64,000 nucleotides of DNA from Sorangium cellulosum So ce56. Lineage in GTDB: Bacteria > Myxococcota_A > Polyangia > Polyangiales > Polyangiaceae. The stretch spans positions 5,104,501-5,168,500 of the forward strand of contig NC_010162.1 in NCBI RefSeq assembly GCF_000067165.1, given 5' to 3'. The notes under the pieces are model-generated. The model was given only the letters and a program-made list of their open reading frames with translations. It had not been told where the DNA came from and made no database searches. Both the position numbers and the translations under genes were made by a program. Positions 36,994 to 46,707 of the stretch are shown here, piece by piece. Every line of letters begins with the position of its first letter. Position 1 is the stretch's first letter.

Positions 36994-38439
36994 ATGGAGG
37001 CTAGCGCGAAGACTCAAAGCGTCCTCGACGAGTCCGTCGAGGCACCGTCGGTAGCTCTTCTCACCCATGTACTCTCCTATGACGATCTGACCGCGGCGGT
37101 GAGTCGTGCCTTCGTCGTCCTTCGCCGGCCAGGAGACGAGGCCCGGGTGGGTCGTACTGCAGGCCCACCCGGGCTCGCGAGGGGCGTGCTGGGGCTCAGG
37201 GACCCACGCATGTCGTCCATGCACCTTGTCCTGCGCCGCCACACGGAGCGTTCCGCCGCGGACGGCAGTACGAGATTTGTCGATCTCATCGAGGACCCCC
37301 TTCCCGGAAGCAAGAACGGTACCTACCTGAATGGCCACGCCATCGTGCCTGGTACCCCAATCGCGCTGAAGAACGGCGACCTCATCGAGGTCGGCCACAC
37401 GCTCCTCTGCTACCGCCAAGCGACGGACGATCTCGCTGTGCGACTGACGGAGAGCGAACTGGACGGGGTTGAGTTTGGCCCGACCCGCACGCGTTGCCCC
37501 GCTGTCGTGCGCTGCGTAGACACCCTCGCGAGCCTCGCCCCGACGGAGCTGCGCGTGCTGTTCACAGGGGAAACCGGCGTCGGCAAAGAGAGCGCAGCGG
37601 TCTTCGTCCATCAGAAGAGCCACCGCGCCAAGGGGCGATGGCTCGCCGTCAACTGCGCCGCGATCTCGTCTGGGCTGTTCGAGTCGGCCTTCTTCGGGCA
37701 CGTCCGAGGCGCCTTCACGAGCGCCGTGGGGCAGGCCGCCGGCTTCCTCACGCAGGCGCACGGCGGGACCTTGTTCCTCGACGAGCTCGGCAGCCTGGCG
37801 CCAGACCATCAAGCCAAGCTCCTCCGCGTAATCGAGACGGGGTTGTTTCGACGGGTCGGCTCTGACAAGGACGAGAAGATAGATGTTCGATGGGTCGCAG
37901 CGACCAACGAGGACCTGTCGACCCGCGTCCGCGGAGACCTTCTGTTTCGCGTGCGTCAACACGAGATCTGTCTTCCGCCGCTTGGCCAGAGGCGGGAAGA
38001 CATGGGGGCGCTGATCGCCAGCTTTCTGGCAGATCTTCGACGTACAAACGTTCGTGTGAGCATCACGCCCCTGGCCGCGCGCCGGCTCTGCTGCGCGCCT
38101 TACCCAGGGAACATTCGCCAGCTTGGCGCTGTCGTCCGTGCCGCGACGGCGACCGCGGGCGTCCGAGACGGCGCCGTGACGATCACCGGCTCCAGTTTGC
38201 CCTCGGATCTGACGATCCCTGCTCCTGCGGCAAACGATCTCGGCCCACCACGACCTCCGATAACGGAAGCGCCGCCGGCGGTCGACCCGCACGAGCAGCG
38301 CTTCTCCGAGGCGGTGCTGCGCCGAGCGCTGGAAGGTCGCACCAAGGCAGCGGCCGCCGTCGCTCTGCGCATCAGCGTTCGCCACCTCGACAGGCTCCTC
38401 CTCAGATTCGGGCTTGCTGAGCGGTACCGACGCCGATAG
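36994..38439 (+). CDS. FHA-domain sigma54-dependent activator (bacterial enhancer-binding protein)
   Basis: A 481-residue protein. An N-terminal FHA domain covers about 40-145 (RVGRTAGPPG, RMSSMHLVLRRH, DPLPGSKNGTYLNGH, LKNGDLIEVG). The AAA+ sigma54 activator domain covers about 165-370: Walker A GETGVGKES, GHVRGAFTSAVG at the sigma54-contact loop (consensus GAFTGA), Walker B GTLFLDELG, and RFRV/RREDM sensor region. A C-terminal Fis-type HTH follows (EAVLRRALEGRTKAAAAVALRISVRHLDRLLLRFGL). The start at 36994 is chosen because a promoter occupies 36915-36944. FHA domains bind phospho-threonine, so the divergent kinase is a likely partner. The loop Ser is a departure from GAFTGA. Confidence 0.9.
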   Translation: MEASAKTQSVLDESVEAPSVALLTHVLSYDDLTAAVSRAFVVLRRPGDEARVGRTAGPPGLARGVLGLRDPRMSSMHLVLRRHTERSAADGSTRFVDLIEDPLPGSKNGTYLNGHAIVPGTPIALKNGDLIEVGHTLLCYRQATDDLAVRLTESELDGVEFGPTRTRCPAVVRCVDTLASLAPTELRVLFTGETGVGKESAAVFVHQKSHRAKGRWLAVNCAAISSGLFESAFFGHVRGAFTSAVGQAAGFLTQAHGGTLFLDELGSLAPDHQAKLLRVIETGLFRRVGSDKDEKIDVRWVAATNEDLSTRVRGDLLFRVRQHEICLPPLGQRREDMGALIASFLADLRRTNVRVSITPLAARRLCCAPYPGNIRQLGAVVRAATATAGVRDGAVTITGSSLPSDLTIPAPAANDLGPPRPPITEAPPAVDPHEQRFSEAVLRRALEGRTKAAAAVALRISVRHLDRLLLRFGLAERYRRR

Positions 38440-38493
38440 CAATGACCACCGGGCAGCTCGCGACGTGTCGACATCCATGCAGATGCGCCCGAG

Positions 38494-39130
38494 TTAAGGA
38501 ATGCATGTCCGCTCCACAAAGAACGTCCCCGTGGCGCGGAACGACTGGAAGCCCGACTCATCCTTGCCGACCCAGAACACCTTTGTCTCGTTCAAGGCCC
38601 AGCTGCCGCTGTACGGATTGACGGGCAAGTCGATCGTCTGCTCGATCGCGCCGACAGAGACTGGTTTTGTGACCTTGATCACGTTCGACGGATCTGGGCT
38701 CGCCGCCCTGGAGCCCGACCTGGGAGCACGTCTGCCCTCGAAGATCCACGCCATCGCAGCCTTCGCCCTCGTCGGCGCTCCCGTCGCCGCACGTCGAGCC
38801 GGCGTCGCACTCGCCCTGCTGACAGGTCAGGTCCTGCGGACATCCACAATCGAGACAACAGCTCGATTGGGTCTCGGTGCTCTGGCATCGACCATCGCCG
38901 CACTCTGTCACCTCGCTCTCGGCGCAGTCCATGATCCCGCCTGCGCCGGAGCAGTCGTTGCTCACCGTTTCGGTCTCAATGTCCTCGATCTCTGGTGGAT
39001 ACTCGCAGCGTCCGTCGACGCATATCCGCTCGTCCCTGCAGTCTGTATCTTTGTGGCAAGACGCATTGGATGGTGCTTCGGGCGGCTGGACACACGAGGT
39101 CGCGAAGCCTGCACAGGCACGGGACATCAC
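38494..39130 (-). pseudogene. frameshifted Cys-rich secreted protein
   Basis: One frame from 39130 encodes about 145 residues with Cys-rich myxobacterial modules (CHKDTDCRDERICVDGRC, ECGDGRCQSTETQSSCC, TCGDGSADEGEGCDGVDLRG). After TCSQVG it loses protein-like character. The other frame, ending at 38494, reads NVIKVTKPVSVG, LPVNPYSGSWALNETKVFWVGKDESGFQSFRATGTFFVERTC, a plausible beta-rich C-terminus. A single-base shift near 38680-38730 would join them. The N-terminus lacks a convincing signal peptide. It is either a pseudogene or a sequencing error. Confidence 0.6.
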
Positions 39131-39262
39131 GCGACTGGGAGCTCCGGACGTGATGTCCGACCATCACGCGACGGAGGCGACGCTCCGCGTCATGGGCTCT
39201 TCACGCGTGCACCCCACATCCTCACAGATGCTGATCCGTGGTCGTATAGGCGTGGAGCCGCC

Positions 39263-39700
39263 TCAGTGGGCGTAGGGCTCGCCGCGAAGCAGGGTCATCG
39301 CGCGGTAGAGCTGCTCGATCAGCACGAGCCGCGCGAGGCGGTGCGGGAACGTGAGCGGCGACAGGCTCCACCGGTCGTCCGCCGCGGCGGACACGTCGGG
39401 CGGCAGCCCGTCCGCGCCCCCGATCAGGAACGCGACCACCCCCTTGCCGCGCGAGCCCCAGCGCTCGACGCCGGCCGCGAACGCCTCGCTGCCGAGCGCC
39501 TTGCCGCCCACCTCCATGGCGATGACGCTCGCCCCCGCCGACGCGCGCGCAAGGAGCGGCCCGACCTTCGCCGGCGGGCCGTCCTGGATCTCGATCTCGT
39601 CGCACGCCACGTAGCGGCGGATGCGGCCGAGGTACTCGTCCATCGCCGCGCGCAGCGGCTTGTCCTTCACGCGCCCGACGGCGGCGACGACGAGTCGCAC
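39263..39700 (-). CDS. rlmH: 23S rRNA (pseudouridine1915-N3)-methyltransferase RlmH
   Basis: A 145-residue SPOUT-class methyltransferase. Start MRLVVAAVGRVKDKPLRAAMDEYLGRI, then GPPAKVG. The SAM-binding knot is formed around VIAMEVGGKALGSEAFA and FLIGGADGLPPDV, with LSPLTFPHRLARLVLIEQLYRAMTLLRGEPYAH at the C-terminus. This ending matches the family signature. It methylates pseudouridine 1915 in helix 69 of 23S rRNA on assembled ribosomes. The gap to rsfS is 7 bp, the usual bacterial arrangement. Confidence 0.96.
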   Translation of the reverse strand: MRLVVAAVGRVKDKPLRAAMDEYLGRIRRYVACDEIEIQDGPPAKVGPLLARASAGASVIAMEVGGKALGSEAFAAGVERWGSRGKGVVAFLIGGADGLPPDVSAAADDRWSLSPLTFPHRLARLVLIEQLYRAMTLLRGEPYAH

Positions 39701-39707
39701 GGCGCGC

Positions 39708-40601
39708 TCAGCTCGGATCGAACCGCGGGGCGGGCTGCGCCCCCGGCGGCAGGGTCTCCTCCGGGACCGGGACGCGCCCCGCGTCGATCCAGAGCCCCTC
39801 GATGTCGTAGAGGCGGCGCGTATCCTCCTGGAACACGTGCACCACCACGTCGCCGAAATCGATGAGCACCCAGGTCGCCGCGGCGAGGCCCTCCATCGAG
39901 AGCGGCGCGAGCTTCTGCTTGCGCACCGCCTCCTCCAGCCCCGTCGCGATCGCGTGGACGTGCCTGTCGGAGCGGCCGGTCATGATCACGAGGTAGTCCG
40001 CGTAGTCGACGCGCCCCACGACCTCCAGGATCTCGACGCCGATCGCCTTCTTGTCGAGCCCCGCCGCGGCCAGCGTCAGCGCGAGCTCGCGCGCGGGGGC
40101 CGACGGCTCGGGGACGGGCGGCGGCGTGCTCCGGCGCGAGCCGGCGCGCTTCGGGCCCGCGAGCGGCGACTTGCTCCGCGCGGGCGACCGCCCCGCGAGC
40201 GGCAGCGCCGCCTTCGCGCCGCCCTCGCCGCCGCCACGCGCGGCCCGCGGGGCCGGCGCGTCGCCGTCGTCGCGCGCCGGACGCCGCGCCCTCGAAGCCG
40301 GCCGATCCGCCGGGATCGGCCGCGCCGCGCGCTCCAGCGGCTCCGCCTCGCCGCCCGCGCGGCGCGCGCGGACCACCTTCTTCGCGCCGGGCTCGCCGAC
40401 GCCCGCGTGGGAGGCGCGGATCCGGGGCGACGCCGGCCGCTTCGGTTTCGCCGCGGACGACGCTCGACCGGCCGCGCCCGCCTTGGCCGTGGTCGCCTTC
40501 TTCCGCGCCGGCGCGCGCGGCTCCGCGCCCTCGCCCGCCGAAGGCCCCGACTTCGCCCGCGGCTTGCTGCTCCCCTCGCCTGCGTCCTTCTTGCTCGCCA
40601 A
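39708..40601 (-). CDS. rsfS: ribosomal silencing factor RsfS with long basic N-terminal extension
   Basis: A 297-residue protein. Residues about 180-290 are the RsfS domain (ALTLAAAGLDKKAIGVEILEV, YADYLVIMTGRSDRHVHAIA, LSMEGLAAATWVLIDFGDVVVHVFQEDTRRLYDIEGLW). RsfS binds uL14 and blocks 30S-50S joining during starvation. The usual length is 105-130 residues; here about 170 Ala/Arg/Pro/Lys-rich residues precede it. A TTG start at 40601 with ribosome site gagagaa is chosen, because upstream codons run into proA. A shorter start cannot be excluded. It lies 57 bp after proA and is in an operon with rlmH. Confidence 0.9.
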   Translation of the reverse strand: MASKKDAGEGSSKPRAKSGPSAGEGAEPRAPARKKATTAKAGAAGRASSAAKPKRPASPRIRASHAGVGEPGAKKVVRARRAGGEAEPLERAARPIPADRPASRARRPARDDGDAPAPRAARGGGEGGAKAALPLAGRSPARSKSPLAGPKRAGSRRSTPPPVPEPSAPARELALTLAAAGLDKKAIGVEILEVVGRVDYADYLVIMTGRSDRHVHAIATGLEEAVRKQKLAPLSMEGLAAATWVLIDFGDVVVHVFQEDTRRLYDIEGLWIDAGRVPVPEETLPPGAQPAPRFDPS

Positions 40602-40657
40602 CGTTCTCTCGCTTTCTTGCGCTCGGTCGATGACCGGCGCCACTCGTCTCGCCCGCG

Positions 40658-41938
40658 TCAGCGGGTCTGGCCCTCGCCGTACGCGATCCACTTGAGCGTC
40701 GTCAGGCTCGCGAGCCCCATCGGGCCGTAGGCGTGGAGCTTCGTCGTGGAGATGCCGATCTCCGCGCCGAGGCCGAGCTCGCCGCCATCGTTGAACCGGG
40801 ACGACGCGTTCACGAGCACGCAGCTCGCGTCGACCTCGCGCAGGAACCGCTGCGCGTGGTCGTAGCGGGGCGTGCAGATCACCTCGGTGTGCATCGACCC
40901 GTAGCGGCCGATGTGCTCGATCGCCTCGTCGAGCGACCGCACCACCCGCACCGCGAGGATGGGCGCGAGGAACTCCCGCCCGTAGTCGTCCTCCGCGGCC
41001 TTGCGCGCCGACGGCACGAGCGCGCAGGTGGCGGCGTCGCCGCGCAGCTCGAGCCCGCGCTCCGAGAGGGCGGCCACGCGCCCGAGCAGGGGCGCCGCGA
41101 CGTCCTCGTGGACGAGCAGGCACTCCAGCGCGTTGCAGACGCCGGGGCGCTGGAGCTTGCCGTTCTCGACGAGGCGGCAGGCCATCTCGAGGTCACAGCC
41201 GGCGTCGGCGTAGAGGTGGTTCACGCCCTTGTAGTGCTGGATCACGGGGACGCGCGCGTTCTCGGCCACGAACCGGATGAGCCCCTCGCCGCCGCGCGGG
41301 ATGGCCAGATCGATCATGCCGGTCAGGCCGAGCAGGATCCGCGTGGCCTCGCGGTCGAGCGAGGGGACCATCTGCACCGCGTCAGCGGGCAGACCGACCG
41401 AGCGCAGCGCGTCCGAGATCAGCTCGCCGAGGGCCGCGTTCGAGCGCGCCGCCTCCTTGCCGCCCCGGAGGATCGCGGCGTTGCCGCTCTTCAGGCAGAG
41501 CACGGCGGCGTCGACCGTCACGTTGGGGCGCGACTCGTAGATCATCGCGATCACGCCGAGCGGGACGCGCACCTGCCCGACGAGGAGCCCGTTCGGCCGC
41601 CGCTCCATCCCGACGACCTGCCCGACCGGATCGCTGGCGGCGGCGATCTCGAGCACCGCGCCGGCGATCGCCGCGAGCCGCGCCTCGTCGAGCACGAGCC
41701 GATCGACGAGCGCCTCGGAGACGCCGGCGGCGCGCGCCGCGGCCACGTCCTCTGCGTTCGCGGCCAGCACCGCGGAGCGCTTGCCCTCGCCGGCCTCGGC
41801 GCGCAGCCGCTCGGCGATGGCGCGCAGCGCGCGGTCCTTCTGGGCCCTGTCCAGCGGGGCGAGGGCGCGGGCAGCCGTCCGGGCGCGCTGGCAGAGCGCG
41901 CGAAGCGCGCCCTCTAGATCGATGTTGCTCTGTTCCAC
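40658..41938 (-). CDS. proA: gamma-glutamyl phosphate reductase (glutamate-5-semialdehyde dehydrogenase)
   Basis: A 426-residue NADPH-dependent enzyme of proline synthesis that reduces glutamyl-5-phosphate. Signature segments: RVPLGVIAMIYESRPNVTVDAAVLCLKSGNAAILRGGKEA, MIDLAIPRGGEGLIRFV, active Cys in QRPGVCNALECLLVH, and VNASSRFNDGGELGLGAEIGISTTKLHAYGPMGLASLTTLKW. Full length for the family. It heads the proA-rsfS-rlmH operon. It is divergent from a Pro-rich lipoprotein gene with a 70-bp shared region. No proB is visible nearby. Confidence 0.97.
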   Translation of the reverse strand: MEQSNIDLEGALRALCQRARTAARALAPLDRAQKDRALRAIAERLRAEAGEGKRSAVLAANAEDVAAARAAGVSEALVDRLVLDEARLAAIAGAVLEIAAASDPVGQVVGMERRPNGLLVGQVRVPLGVIAMIYESRPNVTVDAAVLCLKSGNAAILRGGKEAARSNAALGELISDALRSVGLPADAVQMVPSLDREATRILLGLTGMIDLAIPRGGEGLIRFVAENARVPVIQHYKGVNHLYADAGCDLEMACRLVENGKLQRPGVCNALECLLVHEDVAAPLLGRVAALSERGLELRGDAATCALVPSARKAAEDDYGREFLAPILAVRVVRSLDEAIEHIGRYGSMHTEVICTPRYDHAQRFLREVDASCVLVNASSRFNDGGELGLGAEIGISTTKLHAYGPMGLASLTTLKWIAYGEGQTR

Positions 41939-42008
41939 AGCGGGAACCTAGCTCGCCTCCCTGCGCGGGCCAACCGTTCTCCTGCGCATCCATGCTAGCG
42001 TACCCGCC

Positions 42009-42398
42009 GTGTCCGGCGATCTCCGAAGCTCGAGCCAGGCGTCGTTCGCACCCCGCTCCCGAGACGCCCGCCGCGCCCCCGCGAGGAGCGCCGCTGCCCG
42101 CCCGCGGCGCGGCGCGGCGCTCCTCGCGGGGGCGCTCCTCGCCGCGATCGCACCGGCGTGCGGGGGCTCGGATGCAGGCGCGGACGCGCCCGCCACGGCG
42201 AGCACCGGCATCCCCCTCGCGGCGCCGGGCGCGCTGGGGGCGCCGCTCGACGCGCCGCCGGCGGCCCCCTCCGTCCCCTCCTCGCCGTTCGCCGATCCGG
42301 AGGGGCTCCAGGTCCCACCCGATCCGGCCGGCCCTCCCGAAATACCGCCGTATCGTGCTCCTCCCGGGAACACCGGGGGGAGCGGAGTGGAGCTATGA
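42009..42398 (+). CDS. Pro/Ala-rich lipoprotein
   Basis: A 129-residue protein. A basic N-terminus and hydrophobic stretch (GAALLAGALLAAIAPAC) give a lipoprotein signal near residue 51, followed by GGSD and a low-complexity Pro/Ala/Gly chain. It is probably anchored in the envelope. It overlaps the next lipoprotein gene by 4 bp (ATGA at 42395). Function unknown. It could be a spacer or lattice protein. Confidence 0.6.
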   Translation: MSGDLRSSSQASFAPRSRDARRAPARSAAARPRRGAALLAGALLAAIAPACGGSDAGADAPATASTGIPLAAPGALGAPLDAPPAAPSVPSSPFADPEGLQVPPDPAGPPEIPPYRAPPGNTGGSGVEL

Positions 42399-42697
42399 CT
42401 CGCGCCCGCCACGCCTCGCCGATCGCCGCGCTCGCCGCGATCCTCGCCGCGCACCTCGCCGCGGCGTGCTCCTCCGCCGCGCCGAAGCCGCTCCCGCCCG
42501 GTCCGCCGCCCGAGTACGAGCGCCCGCGCGTGTACGACGGCGGCGTCGACGACGCGCCGGCCGCGCCGCCGGATGAGCCGGATGCGACCGACGCGACGCC
42601 GGGCGCGCCGCTGCTCGCCCCGTCGCCGGGCGCGCCGCCCGCGTCCACGCAGCCGCCGCCCACCACGCCGCCGCCGCCGCCGCCCACGCAGCCGTAG
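42395..42697 (+). CDS. Pro-rich lipoprotein
   Basis: A 100-residue protein that starts within the stop codon of the previous gene. The signal peptide carries a lipobox (AAILAAHLAAACSS). The mature part is Pro/Asp/Ala-rich with a poly-Pro end (PPPTTPPPPPPTQP). It pairs with the preceding lipoprotein and lies upstream of guaA by about 85 bp. No domain is recognised. Confidence 0.65.
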   Translation: MTRARHASPIAALAAILAAHLAAACSSAAPKPLPPGPPPEYERPRVYDGGVDDAPAAPPDEPDATDATPGAPLLAPSPGAPPASTQPPPTTPPPPPPTQP

Positions 42698-42781
42698 CGA
42701 CGTGCGCCGCGAGCGGGCGTGCGGCGAGCGCCTCGGCCGCGCGACTCTGGCGGATCCAGCCCCGCCATGCTAGCGGCAGCC

Positions 42782-44341
<1,560 letters not shown>

Positions 44342-44343
44342 CG

Positions 44344-44655
44344 ATGGCGAGCGCGAAGCGGACGCGCGCCACGGCGGCGCTCCTGATGCTCGGGCTGTCG
44401 GCGTGCGTCGCGCGGGCTCCGGCGACGGTATCGCTGCGGGTGAAGGGGAACGTGCCCGACGCGTCGGTCACCATCGACGACCAGTACATCGGCGCGCTCG
44501 CCTACGTCGCCGCCCACGGCGTCGCGCTGCCGCCCGGCGCGCACCGGATCACCGTGGAGAAGGCCGGCTACTTCGCCTGGGACCGCCTTGTCGAGGCCAG
44601 GAGCGGCGCCCCGCCGATCCACCTCGAGGTGCAGCTCACGCCAGTACCGGACTGA
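44344..44655 (+). CDS. PEGA-like lipoprotein
   Basis: A 103-residue protein, 2 bp after guaA. The signal peptide carries lipobox LGLSAC. Residues about 27-100 fit a PEGA-type beta module (TVSLRVKGNVPDASVTIDDQYIGALAYVAAHGVALPPGAHRITVEKAGYFAWDR). Such domains sit on the cell surface or in the periplasm. The close spacing suggests co-transcription with guaA. Partner unknown. Confidence 0.72.
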   Translation: MASAKRTRATAALLMLGLSACVARAPATVSLRVKGNVPDASVTIDDQYIGALAYVAAHGVALPPGAHRITVEKAGYFAWDRLVEARSGAPPIHLEVQLTPVPD

Positions 44656-44818
44656 CCCTCTCGCGGGGCTGGCACCGGCCGGCCCTGGCGCAGCCGCACC
44701 CTCACCGGGGCGCACGCGCGAGAGCACAGGACGAAATCATCTCCACGCGGTCTCCGTAATCCATGGGGTGGATGCACGAGGCATCCATCCCGATCTCCAC
44801 GTTACGGGGGACCGAATC

Positions 44819-45250
44819 ATGCCGAATCGGAGCAGTCCGAAGGCGCGCGTGACGAAGACGCGCGCGCCTTCCACGAACCAATCAGCTCGGCGCGCCCGCC
44901 GGTGCGCCACCCTCGAGGTGTGCGGCCCCGAGAGCTGTCGTCCGGGAGGCCGCCTGTTTCACGCCCTGTGCGATCTCGCCGATCGCTTCCTGCAACGCCG
45001 GGGAGATCCGCGGGCGATGCAGCTGGGAACCGTGCTGTTTTATGTCGCGTTCCACAGCGCTCGAGCCGCCGAGGACGACGACTTTCGCCTCTCTCTCCGG
45101 ACCTCCCTGGACATGCTCGTCGAGCTCGAGCCGGTCGAGCGCTGGCTCCGGCCGCCGCCGGCGTTCGATGTGTCATCCGGGCGGCCTGCGCCGCGCCCCT
45201 ACCCCACCTGCGCCGGCGCGGAGCTCCCGGCGCCACGAGGCTCCGGATGA
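44819..45250 (+). CDS. small hypothetical protein coupled to ECF factor
   Basis: A 143-residue protein from the ATG at 44819 (ggggga upstream). A basic N-terminus (residues 1-30) is followed by a Cys-containing segment (RRCATLEVCGPESCRPGG), then a helical stretch (LFHALCDLADRFLQRRGDPRAMQLGTVLFYVAF, SLRTSLDMLVELEPVERWL). No signal or TM segment. Its TGA overlaps the ATG of the ECF gene (ATGA at 45247), so it may be a coupled regulator of that factor. No known anti-sigma family is recognised. Confidence 0.55.
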   Translation: MPNRSSPKARVTKTRAPSTNQSARRARRCATLEVCGPESCRPGGRLFHALCDLADRFLQRRGDPRAMQLGTVLFYVAFHSARAAEDDDFRLSLRTSLDMLVELEPVERWLRPPPAFDVSSGRPAPRPYPTCAGAELPAPRGSG

Positions 45251-46113
45251 CGCCGCCGCGCGCCTCGCCGTCCTCGCCGCCGTCCTCGCCGCCGTCCTCG
45301 CCGCCGTCCTCGCCGCCGTCCGCGCCGCCGTCCGCGCCGGCGCGCCCGTCGTTCGAGACGGTCTATGCCGTGGGCTTGCCGTTCCTTCATCACGCGCTCC
45401 GCTGGCTGGGTGTCTCGGTGAACGATCTGGACGACATGCTCCAGGAGGTCTTCCTCGCGGCCTATCGCGGCCTGGCCAGCTACGAGCCATGGCGTTTCCA
45501 CGCGGTCCCTGCGGGCGGGCTCGCCGCGGCAGGAACGCCGCCCCTTCGCATCACGCCCGAGGCGGCGCTGCATCGATGGCTGTTCGGCATCGCGTGGAGA
45601 AAGGCGAGCCACTACCACGCGCGCGCTCACCGGCGTCGCGAGATCCCCTCCGGGGCCGGCCTGTCCTGGCCGTTCGACGGGCGCGCCCCGGCGCCGACGC
45701 CCGAGCAGACGCTCGCGGGCGCGGACCGCGCCGAGATCGTGACGGCGCTGCTGCTGAAGATCGCGCCCGAGCGGCGCGTGATCCTCGTCATGTACGATCT
45801 CCTTGGCGTCGCGGTGGCCGACATCGCCGGCGAGCTCTCGCTCAACGAGAACACGGTCCGCTCCCGCCTGCGCCTCGCCCGCGAGGACTTCCGCGCCGCC
45901 GTCGCGCGTCAGTCGGCCGAGCGCCGCAGCGCCCTGTGCGCCCTCACCGCGTCGGAGCGCCCCCTCCACGCGAGCGCCGCGACCATGCTCCACACCGTGC
46001 GCGCGTTCCCGCCCGTCCCCGCGCCCGCTGCACGCGCGCTCTGGCGCCGCCTCCAGCAGCGGATCGACGAGCGCGCTGCCATTGCCAGGACCGCCCCGCC
46101 GGCGCCGTGGTAA
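45247..46113 (+). CDS. ECF sigma factor with Ser/Pro repeat N-terminus
   Basis: A 288-residue protein. About 35 N-terminal residues are SPPS repeats, made by a 12-bp DNA repeat (tcctcgccgccg, about 45271-45330). Region 2 covers about 40-140 (FLHHALRWLGVSVNDLDDMLQEVFLAAYRGLASYEP, then WLFGIAWRKASHYHARAHRRR), interrupted by about 25 inserted residues. Region 4 covers about 165-220 (ALLLKIAPERRVILVMYDLLGVAVADIAGELSLNENTVRSRLRLAREDF). About 70 C-terminal residues follow and may be regulatory. It is coupled to the 143-residue protein upstream. Confidence 0.85.
   Translation: MTPPRASPSSPPSSPPSSPPSSPPSAPPSAPARPSFETVYAVGLPFLHHALRWLGVSVNDLDDMLQEVFLAAYRGLASYEPWRFHAVPAGGLAAAGTPPLRITPEAALHRWLFGIAWRKASHYHARAHRRREIPSGAGLSWPFDGRAPAPTPEQTLAGADRAEIVTALLLKIAPERRVILVMYDLLGVAVADIAGELSLNENTVRSRLRLAREDFRAAVARQSAERRSALCALTASERPLHASAATMLHTVRAFPPVPAPAARALWRRLQQRIDERAAIARTAPPAPW
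45271..45330. repeat. 12-bp tandem repeat, about five copies
   Basis: The unit tcctcgccgccg repeats with a 12-bp period and few changes. It encodes the SPPS tract of the ECF factor and keeps the frame. Confidence 0.85.
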
Positions 46114-46259
46114 GGACCAGCGAGCCAGCGCCACCAACACACGGACGATAGGGACAGAACGCAACACGCACGGCGCCGCACTCACCCACGCGACGGCACA
46201 AATGTTACTGACAACAAGCCGAGAGCGAAAAATACGAAGCGGGCGACCCCACTGACAGC

Positions 46260-46287
46260 TTGACGCCCCCGCACGTTTGTGTAGTCT
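46260..46287 (+). promoter_or_regulatory. sigma-70-like promoter TTGACG-N16-TAGTCT
   Basis: TTGACG (46260-46265) and TAGTCT (46282-46287) lie 16 bp apart in an AT-richer spacer, 31 bp before the ATG of the small basic protein. This is a plausible promoter for that gene. Confidence 0.4.
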
Positions 46288-46318
46288 CCGCCGCCCTCGC
46301 AGAGAAAGTCCTACGATC

Positions 46319-46489
46319 ATGGCCAATACTCCGAAGTGGAATGTCCGTCTGCGTCACGAATGGCTCGCCACCCCGCTCAAGAAGAAGCGCCTGAAGCGCT
46401 GCCAGAAGGCGCGGATCGGCCTGCTCGATGCGGAGCAGCGCAAGGCTGCCAAGCAGAAGCCCGTCCAGGTCGAGCAGCCCGCGAGCTGA
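46319..46489 (+). CDS. 56-residue basic protein
   Basis: It starts at ATG 46319 (ribosome site gagaaag) and encodes 56 residues, of which a large share are Lys/Arg: MANTPKWNVRLRHEWL, then LKKKRLKRCQKARIGLLDAEQRKAAKQK. No Cys pair, signal or TM. The composition suggests an RNA- or ribosome-associated small protein. The dedicated promoter and ribosome site support a real gene. No family is recognised. Confidence 0.62.
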   Translation: MANTPKWNVRLRHEWLATPLKKKRLKRCQKARIGLLDAEQRKAAKQKPVQVEQPAS

Positions 46490-46707
46490 CCGGCTGACCA
46501 CCGTTACGCACCGCGCGACACTTGCCAGCCCGGCCGCGCGAACACCTCGACATCACGTGCCGATCGCGGTTCCGCAGGTCGGCGCCCTCGCGCGGCGCGA
46601 TCCGTGGTAGCGTCGCCTCGCGGTGTTCGCCCGCGCGTTGGCGACGACTCGTCGATCCTCGCCTCTGGTGAGGTTCGACCCGGATCCATGGGAGCGAGGC
46701 CCTGAGC

